Shown piece by piece: positions 16,514 through 24,195 of a stretch of 64,000 nucleotides of DNA. Numbering within the stretch: position 1 is the first letter of the stretch; the number at the start of each line of letters is the position of its first letter. The stretch comes from Hyphomonas sediminis (lineage in GTDB: Bacteria; Pseudomonadota; Alphaproteobacteria; Caulobacterales; Hyphomonadaceae). The DNA is taken from positions 310,001 to 374,000 of the forward strand of contig NZ_JAIEZP010000001.1 in assembly GCF_019679475.1 (NCBI RefSeq). Reading direction: 5' to 3'. The position numbers were made by a program, and so were the translations under genes. The notes under the pieces are model-generated. The model was not told the origin of the DNA and did not search any database. It worked only from the letters and a program-made list of their open reading frames with translations.

Positions 16514-18049
16514 ATGGCGCCCACGAAACGCCCTTCCCCTCTCCAGGCGCTTGCGCGCGCAGAGAGCGGGAATGTGGCCATGCTGGCCGGGTTCCTGATC
16601 CCCTGCATCCTCGCCATGGCGGGGATAGCGATAGACCTTCAGAACACGGTGCGCCAGAAATCCAAGGTGCAGGCGGCGCTCGATTCTGCCGTGCTGGCCG
16701 GCGCGCTGGGCCGGCAGGCCGGGAACTTGCCGCAGGAGGTGGTGCTCGACGTTCAGGGGTATGCCGCCAGCCTGCTGGAAGAACAGGGCGGCGGCCTCGA
16801 TTGCGAGCCGGTGAGCGTCACCTTCGACGAAGCAAATTATGACATCTATGGCCGGGTTCGCTGCCGCCAGAAGACATATATATCCAGCCTGATCGGACAT
16901 GACGAACTGACGTTCAATGTGCGCTCGACCTCTACCTATGGTGTGGGCCAGCTCGACGTTGCGTTCATATTCGACGTGTCCGGATCAATGAACAGCTACA
17001 ACCGGCTGGCGCAGCTGAAAGTGGCGGCAAGCGCTGCCGTCGACGAGTTGCTGCCCGACAATCAGCAACGCGACGGCTCCGTACGCCTTGCAATTGCCAG
17101 CTACAACCACTCGCTCAATGCCGGCCCGTATCTGGATGAAGTGACCGAGACTGTGACACTCTCCGCTGACGGATCGAACTCGACCGCGCAGAGCCGGTAT
17201 AGCAGCCACAATTCCAAGCGGATGGTCGATGCCGCAACCGGACGACGCTTCTTCTATTTTCAGAGCGGCACCTGTTCGAGCTGGAGCTGCGGGCGCAACT
17301 CGACCTGGACCTGGAGCGCGGCGCGGAAATTCTTCAGCGATACCGACCTTTCCGCCAGCTGCGTTTATGAGCGCACCGGGACGCAGGCGGCAACCGACGC
17401 CTTGCCGGGCGATGGCGCCTGGCTTGGCACAGGCAATCCGCGCTGGAACTTCTCAGCTGGCAGCCCCAGCAAATATGATGGCTGGCGGAACATCGAGAAC
17501 AATGGCGCGACCGGCTACGGTGTCGGCGCCTATGAAGGCCGCCACGGCACTTGCATGCCTTCAGGGCCTGTGCCGCTGACGGACGACAAGATTGCCCTCA
17601 AAGCGCATATAAACAGCCTGGTCGCCGAAGGGGGCACAGCGGGTCATCTGGGCATCGCCTGGGGCTGGTATCTGGTGTCGCCGGAATGGGCCTCGATCTG
17701 GCCGGTCGCCTCCGCGCCCCTGCCCTACAGGGAACCGCAGACATCCAAGGCCGTGATCCTGATGACCGATGGCGACTTCAATATCGAACACCCGACCGCC
17801 ACCAAGAGCTCCTTCCGCCAGTCGATGGACCTTTGCGACAGCATGAAGGCCTCCAGCCGCCGCATCCAGATCTATACAGTCGGCTTCCAGGTGCCCTCCG
17901 GGGTACAGCGGACGGGCGACGGGCGCACGATCCTGGAATATTGCGCGACCTCGCCGGCCCATGCCTTCAACGCCGATAATGGCGAGGAGCTGATCGAAGC
18001 CTACCGGGCAATCGCCCGCTCGATTTCGGACCTGCGCCTGAAACAGTGA
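16514..18049 (+). CDS. TadG-like pilus-assembly/VWA-domain surface protein, copy 2
   Basis: A 511-residue paralogue of the preceding gene, 44 bases downstream. Same plan: Tad-type membrane segment (AESGNVAMLAGFLIPCILAM, about 16-35), helical stalk, VWA domain with MIDAS DVSGSMNS at 154-161, a long Ser/Trp/Cys-rich insert, then GTAGHLGIAWGWYLVSPEW and MTDGDFN, ending ARSISDLRLKQ. The insert differs from copy 1 in length and sequence while the framework is well kept, so the duplication is old and the inserts are probably the diversified binding part. Its stop overlaps the GTG of the next gene by 4 bases. Confidence 0.85.
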   Translation: MAPTKRPSPLQALARAESGNVAMLAGFLIPCILAMAGIAIDLQNTVRQKSKVQAALDSAVLAGALGRQAGNLPQEVVLDVQGYAASLLEEQGGGLDCEPVSVTFDEANYDIYGRVRCRQKTYISSLIGHDELTFNVRSTSTYGVGQLDVAFIFDVSGSMNSYNRLAQLKVAASAAVDELLPDNQQRDGSVRLAIASYNHSLNAGPYLDEVTETVTLSADGSNSTAQSRYSSHNSKRMVDAATGRRFFYFQSGTCSSWSCGRNSTWTWSAARKFFSDTDLSASCVYERTGTQAATDALPGDGAWLGTGNPRWNFSAGSPSKYDGWRNIENNGATGYGVGAYEGRHGTCMPSGPVPLTDDKIALKAHINSLVAEGGTAGHLGIAWGWYLVSPEWASIWPVASAPLPYREPQTSKAVILMTDGDFNIEHPTATKSSFRQSMDLCDSMKASSRRIQIYTVGFQVPSGVQRTGDGRTILEYCATSPAHAFNADNGEELIEAYRAIARSISDLRLKQ

Positions 18050-18750
18050 AGACGGCCATTGCAGCCACCGCGCCGGGCTGGCAGACGGGGCGCATGTTTT
18101 CCTGGATCCCCAATGCCCTGACGATTTCGCGCTGTGTGTTTGCCGGGCTTGTCCTGTTCGGCGCCCTCAAGGCGACGGGCTTCGACGCGGTGCTCGCCGA
18201 GGCCGGCATGGCCGATCTCGAGCGCCAGCGCTCTGCGGCGCTGCAGCAGCTCTGGTACCAGTTCACCCTGCTGGCATTCATCTCCGGCATGCTGACCGAC
18301 TTTCTGGACGGCTGGGCGGCGCGCACCTTCAAAGCGGAGAGCCGGTTTGGCGTGTGGCTGGACCCGATTGCCGACAAGCTGCTTGTGGGCGCGGCGCTGA
18401 TCACGCTGAGCCTCGCGCTGAAGACCTGGCTGATCTACATCCCCGCTGCGCTGATCCTGGCGCGCGATGTGTTCATGACATGGCTGCGCACGCGGCCTGA
18501 AGCGGCGGGCGTCGTCGCGCCATCGAACCTTGCCAAATGGAAGACCGCGATCGAGATGATGGCGATTACCGGCCTGCTTCTGCCAATGGCGATGTGGCCG
18601 ATGCCGGAGACCGTTTCCGAAGTCGGCCTGCTGCATTGGAGCCGGGTGTATGCCGCGCTGCTGGTGTTGGGCTTGTGGGTCGCTGCAGCGCTCTCGCTGT
18701 TCACCGGCGGGCAGTATGTGATGGCAATCAAAGGCGGCGGAAAACGCTGA
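18046..18750 (+). CDS. CDP-alcohol phosphatidyltransferase (PgsA-like)
   Basis: A 234-residue multi-pass membrane enzyme with the full CDP-alcohol signature D-G-x2-A-R-x8-G-x3-D-x3-D (DGWAAR ... GVWLDPIADK). It makes a phospholipid head-group transfer, most likely CDP-diacylglycerol plus glycerol-3-phosphate, by similarity to PgsA. The GTG at 18046 overlaps the upstream stop (GTGA). An ATG at 18094, before FSWIPNALTISR, is an alternative start nearer the family's usual N-terminus. Substrate specificity cannot be read from sequence. Coupling to the VWA genes is unusual. Confidence 0.85.
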   Translation: MKTAIAATAPGWQTGRMFSWIPNALTISRCVFAGLVLFGALKATGFDAVLAEAGMADLERQRSAALQQLWYQFTLLAFISGMLTDFLDGWAARTFKAESRFGVWLDPIADKLLVGAALITLSLALKTWLIYIPAALILARDVFMTWLRTRPEAAGVVAPSNLAKWKTAIEMMAITGLLLPMAMWPMPETVSEVGLLHWSRVYAALLVLGLWVAAALSLFTGGQYVMAIKGGGKR

Positions 18751-18767
18751 AGCCCGGATACGAAAAC

Positions 18768-18791
18768 GCCGGTCTGGGGAAGCAGACCGGC
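18768..18791 (+). terminator. Perfect 9-bp hairpin after the phosphatidyltransferase gene
   Basis: GCCGGTCTG, a six-base loop, then CAGACCGGC, 17 bases after the stop codon. No T-run is visible, but position and strength suit the 3' end of the VWA-phosphatidyltransferase transcript. Confidence 0.5.
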
Positions 18792-18905
18792 GCTGACGTC
18801 GATGGGCGGGCTTACGTGCGGGAGAGTGCGCGGCCGCCGATTTGCAGGGTCGTCATCATGGCGGGAGGGGATGGCCCGACATGTGCCCAGATTACGCCTC
18901 AATCA

Positions 18906-18920
18906 TTAATCCCGGCTTAA
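18906..18920. promoter_or_regulatory. CtrA-type binding site TTAA-N7-TTAA
   Basis: TTAATCCCGGCTTAA is an exact match to the full CtrA consensus, with two TTAA half-sites spaced by seven bases. It lies about 90 bases before the ATG of the L,D-transpeptidase gene, and a further TTAACC half-site is at 18939-18944. CtrA is the cell-cycle response regulator of alphaproteobacteria. Binding here is inferred from the motif only. Confidence 0.6.
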
Positions 18921-19009
18921 TGCCAGGCTTTCGGACAATTAACCTAAAATCTCAGGGCTTTCCCGATTGTGCCCGGCTTCAGCCACATTCGGGGTGAACT
19001 TCTGGGCGC

Positions 19010-19774
19010 ATGAGCCAGCGCCGCCCGAAGTATCGCCGCCGTCCGAGGCCGAACATTCTTGCGATCCTAATCGCAATGCTGGGCTTCCTTTGCCTGCCGG
19101 CGCTGTTTGCCTTTGCCCATTCCGAAACCGTGCCGGAAACCGCCCGCTCGCGCGCCGCCTATACCGCGCAGGAGGCGCTGCTGAAGACCGCGCTTTCGGA
19201 AAAAGGGCTGGCCCTTGGCAGCCCGGTGTTCCTGCAGGTAACGAAGGAGCCGGCCCAGCTCACCGCTTATGTTCAGGACACAGAAGGCCGCTTCCAGCCC
19301 TTCCGCAGCTGGCCAGTCTGCGCCGTTTCAGGCGGGCTGGGGCCGAAGATGCGTGAGGGCGACGGACAGGCGCCCGAAGGCTTCTACGCGATCAAGCCGG
19401 GCCAGATGAACCCGGCCTCCAGCTTCCACCTCTCCTTCAATCTCGGCTATCCCAACGCCTTTGACCGGGCGAACGGGCGCACCGGCAGCTTCCTTATGGT
19501 GCACGGGGCGTGCGCCTCGATCGGCTGCTTTGCGATGACAGATCCTGTGATCGAAGAAATCTGGACACTGATGGAAGCGGCGCTTGAGAAAGGGCAGACT
19601 TCCGTGCCGGTCCACATCTTCCCCTTCCCCATGACTGAGGCGAATATGGCCGCCCATTCGTCAAGCGAGCACGCCGCCTTCTGGCAAAGCCTGAAGCCGG
19701 CCTGGGATGCCTTCGCCAACAGCGGCAAGGTGCCGACCGTGAGCGTTCTCAACGCGACATATCAGGTACGGTGA
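19010..19774 (+). CDS. L,D-transpeptidase family protein (YkuD domain, YafK-like)
   Basis: A 254-residue envelope protein. A basic N-terminus is followed by one hydrophobic segment (ILAILIAMLGFLCLPALFAF), a signal anchor or uncleaved signal. The YkuD catalytic motif H-G-x3-S-x-G-C is present as HGACASIGC, with His165 and nucleophile Cys173. The GQAPEGFYAIKPGQMNP segment and overall length match the YafK branch, whose members cut or attach proteins at peptidoglycan rather than forming 3-3 crosslinks. A CtrA-type site lies upstream. The last 13 bases overlap the convergent Nudix gene. Confidence 0.85.
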   Translation: MSQRRPKYRRRPRPNILAILIAMLGFLCLPALFAFAHSETVPETARSRAAYTAQEALLKTALSEKGLALGSPVFLQVTKEPAQLTAYVQDTEGRFQPFRSWPVCAVSGGLGPKMREGDGQAPEGFYAIKPGQMNPASSFHLSFNLGYPNAFDRANGRTGSFLMVHGACASIGCFAMTDPVIEEIWTLMEAALEKGQTSVPVHIFPFPMTEANMAAHSSSEHAAFWQSLKPAWDAFANSGKVPTVSVLNATYQVR

Positions 19775-20232
19775 GCCCAGAAGGGCGAGACAGGCAACCC
19801 GCCATAGAGTTCCTCGAACCGCATGCGGGTGCCCTTGTTGATGCCTTCAGGCGGGGCATTCGGATCAACCCAGGCCGTCTCGGCGATCTCGCCCAGCGAA
19901 GTGGCCTTCACAGGTTCCCAGCTGCCCCAGGGCACGCGGTAGAAGATCACGTGATCATTCGGGAAGTTGTGGTGGTTGGAATAGATACTGATCAGGCGCG
20001 GCTCTGAAATCAGGCGGACGCCGGCCTCTTCCACCAATTCCCGGTGAAGGGATTCCAGCGCCGGTTCGCCCCGCTCCACCCCGCCGCCGGGCATATACCA
20101 GCCCTTCACATAGGTATGGCGCACCATGAAGACATGGCCGGCCTCATTCTCCACAGCGGCGCGCACGCCGAGCGTCATCGGCCGGCTGAAGCGAAACCAG
20201 GACTGGAAAATACGGGTACGGATCTTGGACAC
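19762..20232 (-). CDS. Nudix hydrolase
   Basis: A 156-residue hydrolase of nucleoside diphosphates linked to another moiety. The Nudix box is complete: GGGVERGEPALESLHRELVEEAGV in outline, with the catalytic REL-x-EE core. The N-terminal TLGVRAAVENEAGHVFMVRHTY and the PGGG before the box are typical. The substrate cannot be inferred. The stop is eight bases before the serB stop region on the same strand, so it lies downstream of serB and is probably co-transcribed with it. Confidence 0.88.
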   Translation of the reverse strand: MSKIRTRIFQSWFRFSRPMTLGVRAAVENEAGHVFMVRHTYVKGWYMPGGGVERGEPALESLHRELVEEAGVRLISEPRLISIYSNHHNFPNDHVIFYRVPWGSWEPVKATSLGEIAETAWVDPNAPPEGINKGTRMRFEELYGGLPVSPFWAHRT

Positions 20233-20240
20233 TTGCGGGA

Positions 20241-21146
20241 TTATCCCGGAACGAATTCAGATGCCTTGTATCCTTGGAAAAACAGCGCCGCCGTCAAGTC
20301 CGTATGGCGGATGGAACCGGCCGCTTCAGCCGCGACGACCGGCTTGGCCCGGTAGGCGACGCCGAGGCCAGAGGCGCGGATCATGTCGAGATCGTTGGCG
20401 CCGTCGCCCATGGCGATGGCGTCTTCCGGGCCTGCGCCGAGGGCGGAGGCGGCTTCAAGGAGGGCTGCGCGCTTGGCTTCGCGGCCGAGGATGGGGCGGC
20501 CGACTTCGCCTGTGAGCGCGGCGCCATCGTCGATCAGCGTGTTGCCCTGATGACTTTCGAAACCTGCGCGTTCTGCCACGCGCGCGGTGAAATAGGTGAA
20601 GCCGCCGGAAACGAGCAGCGTGCGTGCGCCATGCGCCTTCATGGTGGCAAGCAGGGTGCGGGCGCCGGGATTGAGGGTGATGCGCTCCTCCAGCGTGCTG
20701 GCCAGCGCGCCGAGCGGCAGACCTTTCAGCATGGCGACGCGTTCGGTGAGCGCCGCCTCGAAATCCAGCTCGCCGCGCATCGCGCGCTCGGTGATTTCTG
20801 AGATCTTGGATTTGAGACCCATAGCATCGGCGATTTCGTCGATGCATTCCTGGCCGATGATGGTGGAGTCCATGTCAGAGATGAGGAGGCGTTTGCGACC
20901 AAAGCGAGCCGCGGGCATCACGGCGGCATCCACCGGGCCGGCTGCTTCGATGGCGCGGCGCAGCTCGGTTGCCCCCTCCCCGCTGGCCGTGAAGGGCAGG
21001 AAACCGGCATTGAGGGGATCACCATCAGCAAGAGACACCCAGTCTCCCGCCTCACCGCCAGCCGTCTTTACAGCCGATGCAGCCAGGCCCGAGAGGCCAA
21101 TATCTGCCGCACCCGTGACGGCCACCAGAACCCAATCCATCGTCAT
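20241..21146 (-). CDS. serB: Phosphoserine phosphatase
   Basis: A 301-residue HAD-superfamily enzyme for the last step of serine synthesis. The catalytic DMDST is at 91-95 with the nucleophile Asp91. Downstream are the SGGFTYF phosphate-binding motif and GDGANDLDMI. An N-terminal region of about 85 residues replaces the ACT-like domain seen in some SerB proteins. ATG at 21146 or 21140 (two Met separated by one Thr). It is divergent from miaA over 74 bases. Confidence 0.93.
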   Translation of the reverse strand: MTMDWVLVAVTGAADIGLSGLAASAVKTAGGEAGDWVSLADGDPLNAGFLPFTASGEGATELRRAIEAAGPVDAAVMPAARFGRKRLLISDMDSTIIGQECIDEIADAMGLKSKISEITERAMRGELDFEAALTERVAMLKGLPLGALASTLEERITLNPGARTLLATMKAHGARTLLVSGGFTYFTARVAERAGFESHQGNTLIDDGAALTGEVGRPILGREAKRAALLEAASALGAGPEDAIAMGDGANDLDMIRASGLGVAYRAKPVVAAEAAGSIRHTDLTAALFFQGYKASEFVPG

Positions 21147-21220
21147 GCCGGAGGCCCTCTTTGAAGCTCGCCGTCTCTAGGTGGCTTTTCTCAAGGCCTG
21201 CAAGTCCTTAGTTGTAGTGG

Positions 21221-22171
21221 ATGCACCCTGCGATCCTGATTCATGGCCCGACTGCCAGCGGAAAGTCCGCCCTTGCAATAGAAGTGGCGCGCAAGCTTGG
21301 CGGCGAGGTAATCAATGCCGATTCCATGCAGGTTTACCGTGACCTGCAGGTAATTTCTGCCCGCCCGACCGAAGAAGAGATGGCCGGCGTGCCCCATCAC
21401 CTGTTCGGCTATGTCGACGCCGGCACCCGCTATTCGACCGGCGAATGGCTGGAAGCGGCGCGCGGAATCCTCAAACGCCTGCAACGCCAGAACAAGCGGG
21501 CGGTGATCGTGGGCGGCACCGGGCTCTATCTTCTGGCCCTGACACAGGGCCTTTCCGACATTCCGCCCGTGCCCGACGACATTCGCGCTGAAGTGAAAGC
21601 GATTGCCGAGGCGGAAGGCGCCGACGGCCTGCGCGCCCGGCTGATGCCGCACGATCCGGAGCTGGCAGAGCGGCTGGGCACCGGGGACAAGCAGCGCCTG
21701 GCGCGGGCCTATGAAGTGTGGTTGGCGACCGGGCGGCCGCTGAGCGACTTCCAGAATGAACGCCAGCCACCCGTGCTGAAAGACGGCGAATGGGTCGGCT
21801 TTGCCCTGACCCCGCCGCGCGCCGCGCTCTACAAGAAAATCGACCGGCGCTTTGAAGGCATGCTGATGCAGGGGGCTATGGCGGAGGCGCGCGCACTGGT
21901 CGCACGCGATCTTGATCCCGAGCTTCCGGCTATGAAGGCCCATGGTATGCCCTGGATTGCTGCCTTTGTGAGGGGCGAAATCAGCGCCGAAGAGGCCGCT
22001 GAGAACGCCAAACGGGACACAAGGCGTTATGCCAAAAGGCAATTTACCTGGATCGGGCGCCAATTTCCCTTCTGGCCACGCATTCCTTCGCCAGAGATTG
22101 CAGATCGCATGAGGGTTATTTTTGCCCTCTATCGTGAGATTGACACAGCCACCGCGGAAGATTATTCCTGA
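21221..22171 (+). CDS. miaA: tRNA dimethylallyltransferase
   Basis: A 316-residue enzyme that adds the dimethylallyl group to A37 of tRNAs reading UNN codons. The P-loop GPTASGKS is at residues 9-16. NADSMQVYRDLQVISARPT, VGGTGLYLLALTQGLS and the C-terminal RYAKRQFTWIGRQ are diagnostic. It lies directly before the ilv leader. MiaA modification affects reading of leader codons in classical attenuators, so the adjacency is suggestive, though it may be chance. Confidence 0.96.
   Translation: MHPAILIHGPTASGKSALAIEVARKLGGEVINADSMQVYRDLQVISARPTEEEMAGVPHHLFGYVDAGTRYSTGEWLEAARGILKRLQRQNKRAVIVGGTGLYLLALTQGLSDIPPVPDDIRAEVKAIAEAEGADGLRARLMPHDPELAERLGTGDKQRLARAYEVWLATGRPLSDFQNERQPPVLKDGEWVGFALTPPRAALYKKIDRRFEGMLMQGAMAEARALVARDLDPELPAMKAHGMPWIAAFVRGEISAEEAAENAKRDTRRYAKRQFTWIGRQFPFWPRIPSPEIADRMRVIFALYREIDTATAEDYS
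22140..22168 (+). promoter_or_regulatory. Candidate promoter of the ilv operon
   Basis: A perfect -35 TTGACA at 22140-22145 lies within the end of miaA, followed after 16-17 bases by a TTATTCC -10-like box (22162-22168). Transcription would begin near 22175, about ten bases before the leader-peptide ribosome-binding site. The -10 match is only moderate. Confidence 0.45.
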
Positions 22172-22196
22172 GCGCCTGTATTTGAGGAAACGCAGA

Positions 22197-22238
22197 GTGC
22201 GCGCGAATAGAAACGTAGTAATCCTTAAGTGCCCGTAG
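22197..22238 (+). CDS. ilv operon leader peptide (13 aa, Val-Val-Ile-Leu codons)
   Basis: GTG at 22197, preceded by GAGGA about nine bases upstream, opens 13 codons reading MRANRNVVILKCP and ending at TAG. Codons 7-10 are GTA GTA ATC CTT: Val, Val, Ile, Leu, the products of the downstream pathway. The stop codon lies inside the first strong RNA hairpin (22232-22264), and an intrinsic terminator follows before ilvB. This is the classic layout of ribosome-mediated attenuation. The stacked regulatory codons make chance unlikely, although the start is GTG and the ORF is very short. Confidence 0.75.
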   Translation: MRANRNVVILKCP

Positions 22239-22264
22239 CTGCCCTTCGACCAGGCAGTTGCGGG
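22232..22264 (+). promoter_or_regulatory. Pause/protector hairpin of ilv attenuator
   Basis: CCCGTAGCTGCC (22232-22243) pairs with GGCAGTTGCGGG (22253-22264) over 12 positions including two G-U pairs, around a nine-base loop. The 5' arm overlaps the leader-peptide stop. A ribosome ending there would melt it, while one stalled at the Val/Ile/Leu codons would not. An alternative pairing, GCCCTT (22241-22246) with AAGGGC (22276-22281), would compete with the terminator. Confidence 0.65.
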
Positions 22265-22273
22265 TGCGCGTAC

Positions 22274-22306
22274 AAAAGGGCTTCCTCCGGAGGCCCTTTT
22301 TCTTTT
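22274..22306 (+). terminator. Intrinsic terminator (attenuator) upstream of ilvB
   Basis: GGGCTTCC, a TCC loop, then GGAGGCCC form an 8-bp stem (22278-22296) flanked by AAAA before and the tract TTTTTCTTTT after. It is the strongest intrinsic terminator seen in the window, yet it sits between the leader peptide and ilvB rather than behind a gene. That position marks it as an attenuator. Confidence 0.85.
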
Positions 22307-22358
22307 GGCCGAACCACCGCCCTCCCACTGAAATGACCCCCTCCGGAAGCTGAAGCCC

Positions 22359-24158
22359 ATGAACACGAAGACCAAGGCCAAGCCCGCCGCCGAACCGGCA
22401 GCACACTCTTCCACCCCGCGCACGATGACCGGCGCCCAGATTGTCGTGGAAGCGCTTCGCGAGCAGGGCGTAACGGAGATGTTCGGCTATCCGGGCGGGG
22501 CCGTTCTTCCGATTTACGACGCGCTCTACACGGCCAACGACATTCGCCACATCCTGGTGCGCCATGAACAGGGCGCTGGCCATGCCGCCGAGGGCTATGC
22601 CCGCTCCACCGGCAAATGCGGCGTGGCGCTGGTGACCTCCGGCCCCGGCGCGACCAATATGGTGACGCCGATCACCGACGCGATGATGGACTCGATCCCG
22701 ATGGTCGTGATCACCGGACAGGTGCCGACCCACCTGATCGGCACGGACGCCTTCCAGGAATGCGACACGACGGGCATCACCCGCACCTGCGCCAAGCACA
22801 ACTATCTGGTGACCGATGTGAACCAGCTGGCCCGCACGATCCATGAGGCATTCTACATCGCCACGCATGGCCGCCCCGGCCCGGTTGTCATCGATATTCC
22901 GAAGGACATCCAGTTCGCCACCGGGCCTTATGTGGGCAAGGAAGGCATCTACAAGCCCACCTATGTGCCGCAGACCGAACCGCAGCCTGAAGCGATCCGG
23001 GCGGCCATCGAGCTGATGCTGAAAGCGCAGCGCCCGGTATTCTACACCGGCGGCGGCGTGATCAACTCCGGCCCGCGCGCCACTGCCCTGCTGCGCGAGC
23101 TGCAGGCAGCAACGGGCTTCCCGGTGACCTCGACCCTGATGGGCCTGGGCGCCTTCCCCGCCTCCCATGCCGACTGGCTGGGCATGGTGGGCATGCATGG
23201 CAGCTTCGAAGCCAACAACACGATGCATGACTGCGACCTGATGATCTGCGTCGGCGCCCGGTTTGACGACCGGGTGACGGGCCGGATCGACGCCTTTGCG
23301 CCGCATTCGAAGAAGATCCATATCGATATCGACCCCTCTTCGATCAACAAGATCGTCCGCGTCGATGTGCCTGTGCTGGCCGATTGCGCGAGCGCGCTGG
23401 AGGCGATGCTGAAGGAATGGAAGGCCCGCAAGGGCAAGCGGCCGGACCTCTCCCCGTGGAAGGAACAGATCGACACCTGGCGGGCGCGGGACTGCTTCTC
23501 CTATGCAGGCTCCACAGAGGTGATCAAACCGCAATACGCCGTCGAGCGCCTGTATGAGCTGACCAAGGACCGCAATTCCTACATCACCACCGAAGTGGGC
23601 CAGCACCAGATGTGGGCCGCGCAGTTCTACCGCTTTGACGAGCCCAATCGCTGGATGACTTCCGGCGGGCTCGGCACCATGGGCTATGGCCTTCCCGCCG
23701 CCGTTGGCGTGCAGGCTGCCCATCCCGATGCCCTCGTGATCGACATCGCCGGGGAAGCGTCCATCCAGATGATGATGCAGGAACTTTCCACAGCCGTTCA
23801 GCACCGCCTGCCGGTGAAGGTGTTCATCCTCAACAATGAGTGGATGGGCATGGTGCGCCAATGGCAGGAATTGCTGCATGGGGAACGCTATTCGCACTCC
23901 TATTCGGAGAGCCTGCCAGACTTCGTGAAACTGGCCGAAGCAATGGGCGCTTATGGCATCCGGTGTGACAAGCCCGAGGAACTCGACGCCAAGATCGTCG
24001 AGATGATTGACCATAACGGCCCGGTCCTGTTCGATTGCCGCGTGGAGCGGGCAGAAAACTGCCTGCCGATGATTCCGTCGGGATCAGCGCACAATCAGAT
24101 GATTCTCGGCGAGATAACGGGTAACGAGATCGGAGAGGCGGGCCGGAAGCTGGTCTGA
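22359..24158 (+). CDS. ilvB: Acetolactate synthase, large catalytic subunit
   Basis: A 599-residue ThDP- and FAD-dependent enzyme making acetolactate and acetohydroxybutyrate, the first common step to Val, Leu and Ile. Marks are FGYPGGAVLPIYDAL with RHEQGAGHAAEGYAR (ThDP glutamate region), the FAD-binding middle, and SGGLGTMGYGLPAA. The metal-binding GDG-type motif reads AGEASIQM, with Glu where the first metal-ligand Asp is usual, while the distal LNNEWMGMVRQWQ is intact. The gene follows a leader attenuator and heads ilvB-x-ilvN-y-ilvC. Confidence 0.96.
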   Translation: MNTKTKAKPAAEPAAHSSTPRTMTGAQIVVEALREQGVTEMFGYPGGAVLPIYDALYTANDIRHILVRHEQGAGHAAEGYARSTGKCGVALVTSGPGATNMVTPITDAMMDSIPMVVITGQVPTHLIGTDAFQECDTTGITRTCAKHNYLVTDVNQLARTIHEAFYIATHGRPGPVVIDIPKDIQFATGPYVGKEGIYKPTYVPQTEPQPEAIRAAIELMLKAQRPVFYTGGGVINSGPRATALLRELQAATGFPVTSTLMGLGAFPASHADWLGMVGMHGSFEANNTMHDCDLMICVGARFDDRVTGRIDAFAPHSKKIHIDIDPSSINKIVRVDVPVLADCASALEAMLKEWKARKGKRPDLSPWKEQIDTWRARDCFSYAGSTEVIKPQYAVERLYELTKDRNSYITTEVGQHQMWAAQFYRFDEPNRWMTSGGLGTMGYGLPAAVGVQAAHPDALVIDIAGEASIQMMMQELSTAVQHRLPVKVFILNNEWMGMVRQWQELLHGERYSHSYSESLPDFVKLAEAMGAYGIRCDKPEELDAKIVEMIDHNGPVLFDCRVERAENCLPMIPSGSAHNQMILGEITGNEIGEAGRKLV

Positions 24159-24195
24159 GGCCTCGCCGATCTGCACCGGAGCACGGGTTATCATC

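Noticed and set aside
18792-18860. A 16-codon minus-strand ORF starting MMTTLQIGG
   Set aside because: Very short, no Shine-Dalgarno, and no link to a neighbouring gene on that strand.
22116-24014. A 632-codon minus-strand open frame opposite ilvB
   Set aside because: Histidine/arginine/glycine-rich shadow of a high-GC gene. No domain is visible and ilvB is certain.
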